Shown here: piece after piece, positions 32,520 through 37,832 of the stretch
Position numbering within the stretch: position 1 is the first letter of the stretch
Layout: each line of letters begins with the position of its first letter
From: an uncultured Solobacterium sp.
Lineage (GTDB): Bacteria > Bacillota_I > Bacilli_A > Erysipelotrichales > Erysipelotrichaceae
NCBI GenBank assembly: GCA_900543035.1
Contig: UQPV01000024.1
Location: 1 to 37,832, forward strand
DNA: 37,832 nucleotides
Reading direction: 5' to 3'
The notes under the pieces: model-generated
The model's input: the letters and a program-made list of their open reading frames with translations, nothing else
The model's database searches: none
What the model was told of the DNA's origin: nothing
Translations under genes and position numbers: made by a program

Positions 32520-34070
32520 ATGAATTTACTGTTCATCCTTTTGTCCGGGGTTGTGGGGCTTGTCCTCGGAATTCTCGTGATGTTCGGGATTTCCAAGGCA
32601 GGTCTGAATAAGGATCAGCAGAAGGCTGCCCAGATACTGGAACAGGCCGACATCCAGGCGGATGCGAAGGTCAAACAGGCGATTCTGGACGGCCGGACCC
32701 AGGTGCATGAACTGAAAATTGAAGCAGAAAAGGAAATCAAGGAACGCAGACAGGAGATCACCGAAATGGAGAACAAACTGCTGCGCCGAGAGGATAATCT
32801 GAATTTCCGCGATGAAACTTTGGCTGCGAAGGAAAAACAGATTGACAGGAAAAGTACACAGCTGTCTGAAAAACTGGCTTCTCTGGATGAAAAGGAGAAA
32901 GAGCTGCAGGCCAAGATCGATGTGCAGATCACCGAATTGGAACGCGTAGCAGCAATGAGCTCGACAGAGGCAAAGGAAGAACTGTTCGCTGCGGTGGAAA
33001 AACGCATGGAGCAGGAAACAGTTGCCTACATCAAGGACAAAGAAGAAGAGGCAAAGGCAAAAGCGGATGACATCGCCCGCAACATCATTGCCCTTGCCAT
33101 ACAGCGCCTGTCTCAGGACGAGGCGGCAGAGCGCACGGTTTCCGTGGTCTCTTTGCCAAGCGAAGAGATGAAGGGGCGCATCATCGGACGCGAGGGACGA
33201 AACATCAAGGCGATCGAACAGGCGACCGGCGTCGATCTGATCATCGACGATACGCCGGAGACGATCACGGTCTCCTGCTTCAACCCGATCCGCCGCGAGA
33301 TCGCGCGCCTTTCGCTGGAGCATCTGATCAAGGACGGGCGTATCCAGCCCGGACGCATCGAGGAGGTCGTTTCCAAGGTGCGCCGCGAGATCGAGAACAA
33401 CATCGCAAAAGTGGGAGAGGATACGGTGTTCAAGCTGGGTATCGGCAAGATCGACCGCGAGATCATCAAGCTGATCGGCCGGCTGAAGTATCGTTTCTCC
33501 TATGGGCAGAACGCGCTGCAGCACAGCATGGAGGTGGCCAACCTCACCGGCATGATGGCTGCCGAGCTCGGCTTGAACCAGCAGCTGGCCAAGCGTGCCG
33601 GACTGCTGCATGACATCGGCAAGGCGCTCGATTATGAAGTGGACGGCAGTCACATCGAGCTGGGCTATAAATTCTGCAAGAAGCACGGTGAGCGGGACGT
33701 CGTCCTCAACGCGATCCAGTCTCACCATGGCGAGGTAGAGCCGAAATATCTCATTTCCAATCTGGTCATCGCAGCGGATACGATCAGCGCGGCCCGTCCG
33801 GGCGCACGCTATGAAGCGCTGCAGAATTACATCAACCGACTGGAAGAGCTGGAAAAGATCTCTAAGAACTTCGACGGCGTCGAATCCGCATACGCGATCC
33901 AGGCCGGACGCGAGGTGCGCGTGATGGTCGTGCCGGAAAAGATGGATGATCTTGCCTGCCATAAGCTTGCGCGTGAGATCAAGGACAAGATCGAGGCGGA
34001 ACTGACCTATCCGGGACAGATCAAGGTTACCGTCATCCGCGAGATCAGGGCCTGCGAGCTCGCCAAATAG
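32520..34070 (+). CDS. rny: Ribonuclease Y
   Basis: RNase Y is the membrane-anchored endonuclease that starts bulk mRNA decay in many Firmicutes. The 516-residue protein has one N-terminal membrane helix (about 2-22), a long coiled coil (about 30-195, rich in Lys and Glu), a KH domain with MKGRIIGREGRNIKAIE (about 217-233) and an HD domain with LLHDIGKALD near 362-371. GGAGGGAATGGT before the ATG supports the start. It is directly followed by ymdB (one base between), the standard order in Bacilli. Confidence 0.96.
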   Translation: MNLLFILLSGVVGLVLGILVMFGISKAGLNKDQQKAAQILEQADIQADAKVKQAILDGRTQVHELKIEAEKEIKERRQEITEMENKLLRREDNLNFRDETLAAKEKQIDRKSTQLSEKLASLDEKEKELQAKIDVQITELERVAAMSSTEAKEELFAAVEKRMEQETVAYIKDKEEEAKAKADDIARNIIALAIQRLSQDEAAERTVSVVSLPSEEMKGRIIGREGRNIKAIEQATGVDLIIDDTPETITVSCFNPIRREIARLSLEHLIKDGRIQPGRIEEVVSKVRREIENNIAKVGEDTVFKLGIGKIDREIIKLIGRLKYRFSYGQNALQHSMEVANLTGMMAAELGLNQQLAKRAGLLHDIGKALDYEVDGSHIELGYKFCKKHGERDVVLNAIQSHHGEVEPKYLISNLVIAADTISAARPGARYEALQNYINRLEELEKISKNFDGVESAYAIQAGREVRVMVVPEKMDDLACHKLAREIKDKIEAELTYPGQIKVTVIREIRACELAK

Positions 34071-34071
34071 C

Positions 34072-34851
34072 ATGAATATTCTCTTTATCGGGGATATCGT
34101 CGGAAGTGTCGGGAGGGAAATGGTCAGAAGCCATCTCCCTCTTTTAACATCCCGCTACCAGATCGATCTGGTCGTGGCCAACGGGGAGAACGCGGCGCAT
34201 GGCAAAGGGATCACGCGCCGGATCTACCATCAGCTCATCGGCTATGGGATCGATGTGATGACGATGGGCAACCACACCTTCGCGAAGAGCGACCTGTACA
34301 ATTTCATCGATGAGGCGGACCGGATGGTGCGCCCGATGAACATGGCGCCGACCGAATATGGCAGGTCGGTGCTGGTCAGGGAAGTGAAGGGCAAGCGGGT
34401 CGCCGTCGTCAACCTGTGCGGCGAGATCTTCATGCACGACATCACGGATTCGCCGTTTCGCTGCATGGAGGAGGCGCTGAAGCACATCGACGCGGATATC
34501 GTGCTCGTTGATCTGCATGCGGAGGCAACCAGCGAAAAGATCGCCTTTGCCTATGCGTTTGCCGGCCGCATCAGCGCGGTCGTCGGCACGCATACGCACG
34601 TGCAGACGGCAGATGAGCGCATCGTGAACGGGACGGCTGCCATCAGCGATCTGGGCATGTGCGGCGCCTATACCAGCGTGCTGGGCAGGGATGTCGACGA
34701 GATCGTCACCCGCTTCATGACCGACGCCAAGACCAGGTATACGATCGCAGAAGGACCCGGAATCTTCTGCGGCGCCGTCGTGCGCATCGACGATGAAACC
34801 AACAGAGCATGCTCTATCGAGCGGATCCAGATCCGCCCGCAAGGAGAATGA
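34072..34851 (+). CDS. ymdB: YmdB-type metallophosphoesterase (2',3'-cyclic nucleotide phosphodiesterase)
   Basis: YmdB family enzymes hydrolyse cyclic nucleotides, and in Bacillus subtilis influence biofilm gene expression. The 259-residue protein (TIGR00282 type) contains the metal-binding segments FIGDIVGSVGR (5-15), VANGENAAHG (about 36-45), MGNHTF (about 64-69), LVDLHAEATSEK (about 144-155) and GTHTHVQTAD (about 173-182). It starts one base after the rny stop. In Bacillus, spoVS follows; here it does not, and only a 15-codon ORF comes next. Confidence 0.93.
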   Translation: MNILFIGDIVGSVGREMVRSHLPLLTSRYQIDLVVANGENAAHGKGITRRIYHQLIGYGIDVMTMGNHTFAKSDLYNFIDEADRMVRPMNMAPTEYGRSVLVREVKGKRVAVVNLCGEIFMHDITDSPFRCMEEALKHIDADIVLVDLHAEATSEKIAFAYAFAGRISAVVGTHTHVQTADERIVNGTAAISDLGMCGAYTSVLGRDVDEIVTRFMTDAKTRYTIAEGPGIFCGAVVRIDDETNRACSIERIQIRPQGE

Positions 34852-34855
34852 TCGT

Positions 34856-34903
34856 TTGAACTGTACCGAGATACTGGATGAACTACTTGATCGTGACCGT
34901 TGA
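34856..34903 (+). CDS. Possible 15-residue leader-like ORF
   Basis: After the ymdB stop, TTG at 34856 starts a 15-codon frame (MNCTEILDELLDRDR) with AAGGAG at 34841-34846 (nine bases before). Its TGA (34901-34903) is inside the 5' arm of the following terminator stem, so a ribosome at the stop would cover that arm and could affect termination. It may be a leader peptide, the remnant of a lost gene, or chance. No homologue is recognised. Confidence 0.3.
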   Translation: MNCTEILDELLDRDR

Positions 34904-34937
34904 CAGCTTAATGAGCGGCTTAGTCAACGGTCTTTTT
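34895..34937 (+). terminator. Intrinsic terminator after rny-ymdB
   Basis: Ten-pair stem GACCGTTGAC (34895-34904) with GTCAACGGTC (34923-34932), an 18-base loop and five T residues. Confidence 0.85.
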
Positions 34938-35292
34938 CGATGCTCTTTTTGCTTGCGATAAATATGTTTTTCTTCATATCATATTAAATTCAGAAAATTT
35001 ATATGAAAAACCGGATGACACTTTACGTATTTTGCAGAATTTAGGATCATCAGGAAAAAACTGCTTGCAGCGGCTGTGAAACGATGTGATAATAAAAATA
35101 GAATGATGTTACAGAAGAAGCGTCTTGTTCAGTAAAGGAGGGAGGGCAAAGATAACAAAACGGCTTTTTTGCAACATCACTGTCATCAAGATCTAATCAC
35201 CTTAAGGGAAGAAGGTGTATTTGTGATAATCTGATGGATGACGAGCATAGTATTCATGTTTAGCACGCGTGTCGTGCAGAAAGGAGCTCAAG
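34938..35292 (+). other. AT-rich intergenic region and long leader of the surface protein gene
   Basis: No gene is supported in these 355 bases. The composition is much more AT-rich than the genes to the left. After the promoter at 35065-35093 the leader is about 190 bases and has two short hairpins: CACCTT/AAGGTG at 35198-35217 and GCACG/CGTGC at 35263-35277. A strong ribosome-binding-like purine run (AAAGGAGGGAGGG, 35134-35146) has no ATG, GTG or TTG at the right distance; a frame from ATA at 35152 would run only 14 codons to a stop at 35196. Confidence 0.6.
35065..35093 (+). promoter_or_regulatory. Promoter of the FIVAR surface protein gene
   Basis: -35 TTGCAG at 35065-35070, 17 bases, -10 GATAAT at 35088-35093 with a TG extension (TGTGATAAT). 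Confidence 0.65.
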
Positions 35293-37832
35293 ATGGGAAT
35301 ATGTAAAAAAATGACGAAGAAATTGCTGGGGGCTTTGCTTGCTTTCGCAATGCTTGTGTCGATTGCGCCTCTTCCGGCTCAAGCAATCGAAGGAATCGAT
35401 GGAAAGATCGTTGTGGTCATAGGGGATAAAGAGTATGATATGACCGAACTGATGAAAACGAGCGATCAATCGCCCTATTGGGATGATCCACTGATCATTG
35501 ATGATGCAATCGGAGAAAACCCGACGATCAAAGTGACCGGTACGGATATCTATCAAATCAGCGTGAGCATGGAAGGCGTTCTTGGTGAACGCGTCTGGAA
35601 AGCCATGATTTCCGATCACGTCACCGAAAGAGAGATGGATCTTTTTGATGCAAATCGATATGGCAACAATAAATATAAGATTACGGTCGGCGTAGACAAC
35701 AGGATCTTGCGTGGCAGCGTGCAGATCAATGATTATACATTGCCATCGATGGACGACATGAAAGCGAAGCTGGATGAAGCGAAGGCGATCCAGGCAGACG
35801 GATATACAGAAGAAAGTTATGCTGAATTGCAGAAAGTCATCAAGAGCGTAAACAATACGGTCATTATTTATAAAAATAGATTGTGGGACGCCAAACAGTC
35901 GATTTTTGACAATCAGTTGAGCAAATTGGAAACAGCGATTGCAAATTTAGAGCAGGCGGGCAGCGGAGCTGATTTTACCAATTTGCAAAAATTATATGAA
36001 GATACCGTGAATTATAAAGCGGAGGGCGTAACAGGTTTTGATGTCTTTCAGGAGCAGCTTGAAAAAACAAAGAAGCTGCTGGATGATCCGACTGCGACAC
36101 AGGAAGAGATCGATAAACAGTTCATCCAGTTGGACGGCCGATATACATTTGTCAGATTGAAAGAGATGAATAAAGAAAACCAGGATGTTCTCTTTGATCA
36201 TGAATCGATGTATGCGACCAGTTCTTTAAAAGCACTTGCGGAAATTTATGCAGCGGTACAGGATAAATCTCTTTCTAAAGCGCTGGTATTGAAACAAGCT
36301 GATGTAGATAAAGCAAAGGCATGGCTTTCCGCATATGAGGAGGCTGTGAAATCTCTGATACCTGCGTCGAAGGATGATATGGAAATCGGAACATATGAGA
36401 AAGCGATGGCGAGAGGAGACAATCAGGGTGAATTTGCGCTTATCTCAAGTCAGCCGTTGATGGTCGAAGGGACATTATGCAAAGAGCTGACGATCCGTTT
36501 TACAAATAATGCGGTTCATCCGCTCTTTGGTGAAAGTTATACGAATTACGATGGTGATGAGACGGCTTTTGCTAAATATGGCGGAACAAAAGAAGCGGTG
36601 ATGAAGGTCACTGCATATGATGAGCAGTTTAATGCCATTGAAATGCCATGGAGCGGAGACGAAGACTTCAAGGCACTGGAGGGGAATAGTTCAAAGACGC
36701 CTGGATTTGAGACGAAGATAATCGTAGATGGTGAGACAAAGTATGTCACGATGGAGTACACTTATAATTGGGATAAAGCGTATTCAGCAGGTTATTGGGT
36801 CATTGACAACATTCCGGACATGGATGCGCCAACTGCAGAAGTGATGACATCCAACAATGATGAGGCGACTGATTCGCCAGTGACAGTAACGATCAAAGCT
36901 AACGAAGCAATTCAGCCGGTAGAAGGATGGACTTTGAGTGATGACCAAACGATATTGACCAAAGTATTTACAGAAAATACAACAGGTACAGTAACGATTA
37001 CCGACCTTGCCGGCAATGTCTCACAAATCGTATATAAGGTCAGCGGCATTGAGATCCCGAGCGAGGAAGCAGCTAGTGAAGCAGCGCTCGAAGCGTTGCG
37101 TGATATGGTGGAAAAAGCCATTGCGCTTGGTTCTGAAGAGGAAGCGTTGAACGCAGCGATCACAGCTGCACAGGCCGTGCTGGCGAAGGACGCGCCGACC
37201 GCAACCGAAGTTGTAAGCGCTCTGCTCGATCTGAGCGCAGCGATGCAGGATCTGAGCGGATCCAGTGATGCGGATGCTCTGCGTGCAGATGTACAGGCAA
37301 CGATCGACTTCATCAACGAAAACATCCTGAGCGATATGGAGGGACTTCGTCCGGGCAAGGTACAGGCGCTGGTCAATGCCGTGAAAGCTGCACAAGATGT
37401 CGTTGATGACCCGGATGCGACTGCAGATGAGCTGAAGGCAGCGAACAGAGCGATGACCAAAGCGGCACAGGAGCTGTGGGAGATCGTTTCCAAGGCAGAA
37501 CTGAACGCCTTGATCGAAGCCGCAAATGGTTACCTCGAAGGTGACTACACGGCGGAAAGTTTGGAAGCACTGCAGACAGCGCTTACTGCTGCACAGGATA
37601 CAGCAGCCAATGATGATGCAACGACTGCTGAGGTAACCGAAGCCATCACGAACCTGGCTGACGCGATCGCAAACCTGGAGAAGATCACGCTGGATACGAG
37701 CGCGCTCGAACATGAGATCGAGATCGTGATTGAGATGATCGCGAACATCGATGACTATGTGCCAAGCAGCGTAGAAGGACTGCAGGATAAGCTGGATGCA
37801 GCGAAGACAGTTCTGAGCAATGCGGCAAGCCA
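35293..37832 (+). CDS. Large secreted FIVAR-repeat surface protein (3' end outside window)
   Basis: The frame is open from the ATG at 35293 to the window edge: 846 codons and no stop. AAGGAG at 35281-35286 sits six bases before the ATG. A signal peptide is clear (basic KKMTKK, hydrophobic core, PAQA cleavage site near residue 34). Then: a domain of unknown type (about 35-150), a FIVAR-like helical repeat (about 150-220), further helices (about 220-355), a beta-rich domain (about 357-510), an Ig-like domain (about 511-586) and at least three FIVAR-like repeats (from about 589) with the LDAAKTVLSN-type pattern. FIVAR repeats occur in very large cell-wall or sugar-binding proteins of gut Firmicutes. 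A C-terminal sorting signal is expected but not seen. Base use is more AT-rich in the first half. The ligand is unknown. Confidence 0.85.
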   Translation, partial: MGICKKMTKKLLGALLAFAMLVSIAPLPAQAIEGIDGKIVVVIGDKEYDMTELMKTSDQSPYWDDPLIIDDAIGENPTIKVTGTDIYQISVSMEGVLGERVWKAMISDHVTEREMDLFDANRYGNNKYKITVGVDNRILRGSVQINDYTLPSMDDMKAKLDEAKAIQADGYTEESYAELQKVIKSVNNTVIIYKNRLWDAKQSIFDNQLSKLETAIANLEQAGSGADFTNLQKLYEDTVNYKAEGVTGFDVFQEQLEKTKKLLDDPTATQEEIDKQFIQLDGRYTFVRLKEMNKENQDVLFDHESMYATSSLKALAEIYAAVQDKSLSKALVLKQADVDKAKAWLSAYEEAVKSLIPASKDDMEIGTYEKAMARGDNQGEFALISSQPLMVEGTLCKELTIRFTNNAVHPLFGESYTNYDGDETAFAKYGGTKEAVMKVTAYDEQFNAIEMPWSGDEDFKALEGNSSKTPGFETKIIVDGETKYVTMEYTYNWDKAYSAGYWVIDNIPDMDAPTAEVMTSNNDEATDSPVTVTIKANEAIQPVEGWTLSDDQTILTKVFTENTTGTVTITDLAGNVSQIVYKVSGIEIPSEEAASEAALEALRDMVEKAIALGSEEEALNAAITAAQAVLAKDAPTATEVVSALLDLSAAMQDLSGSSDADALRADVQATIDFINENILSDMEGLRPGKVQALVNAVKAAQDVVDDPDATADELKAANRAMTKAAQELWEIVSKAELNALIEAANGYLEGDYTAESLEALQTALTAAQDTAANDDATTAEVTEAITNLADAIANLEKITLDTSALEHEIEIVIEMIANIDDYVPSSVEGLQDKLDAAKTVLSNAAS

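Noticed and set aside
32526..34073. Minus-strand open frame of about 515 codons opposite rny
   Set aside because: It is the mirror of the coiled coil and HD domains of RNase Y and has no own signals.
35152..35196. 14-codon peptide starting at ATA after a strong purine run
   Set aside because: ATA is a very rare start codon and nothing else supports translation.
35093..35292. Riboswitch in the leader of the surface protein
   Set aside because: I compared it by eye with the c-di-GMP-I consensus and did not find the conserved core; only short hairpins can be supported.

Overview
This is 37.8 kb of a Bacillota (Firmicutes) chromosome. The gene set is mostly housekeeping and is packed in short operons with clear ribosome binding sites, promoters and terminators. 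The primosome pair dnaB-dnaI directly after polA-mutM-coaE, a J2-type ribonuclease J next to ftsK/spoIIIE, RNase Y with YmdB, and a radC-mreC-mreD-minC-minD-spoIVFA-spoIVFB run all match the Bacilli/Erysipelotrichia side of the phylum; DnaB/DnaI are normally absent from Clostridia. The DNA looks GC-rich for this group. A GC-rich member of Erysipelotrichia is my best guess, but this is an inference from gene order and base use.

Layout. 1-527: a left edge with repeated TAAATGCAA modules (possibly the end of an insertion element), then convergent tRNA-His and tRNA-Ser genes. 528-3319: an L-cysteine desulfidase-like enzyme, a small flavodoxin and a DegV fatty-acid-binding protein, each with its own promoter. 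3433-8729: the shape and division cluster: a SPOR-like membrane protein (at the place of SpoIIB), radC, mreC, mreD, minC, minD and a SpoIVFA/SpoIVFB-like pair. mreB is missing from its usual place. 8750-9676: an orphan TroA/ZnuA-like lipoprotein with poor metal ligands. 9793-15845: DNA replication and repair genes (polA, mutM, coaE, dnaB, dnaI). 15909-18329: lower glycolysis (pfkA, pyk). 18425-21369: an AI-2E family membrane protein, a 57-residue ferredoxin and miaB. 21510-25496: a ribonuclease J paralogue with a broken active site, and ftsK/spoIIIE. 25590-26066: RidA with an unusual cysteine-rich tail. 26135-29882: rqcH (minus), gmk (plus) and gdhA (minus). 30105-32353: feoA-feoB iron uptake. 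32520-34851: rny-ymdB. 35293-end: the first 846 codons of a large secreted FIVAR-repeat surface protein, which is more AT-rich and runs off the window.

The parts with most to offer are not a defence island or a new multi-gene system; I see none. They are changes to known parts: the dead-looking RNase J2, the mreB-less mre-min-spoIVF cluster with its membrane protease, the hairpin between the Shine-Dalgarno sequence and start of polA, the cysteine tail on RidA, the altered FeoB G4 motif, the degenerate metal-binding lipoprotein, and a tiny ORF ending inside a terminator stem after ymdB. All calls were made by reading; no database search was run.
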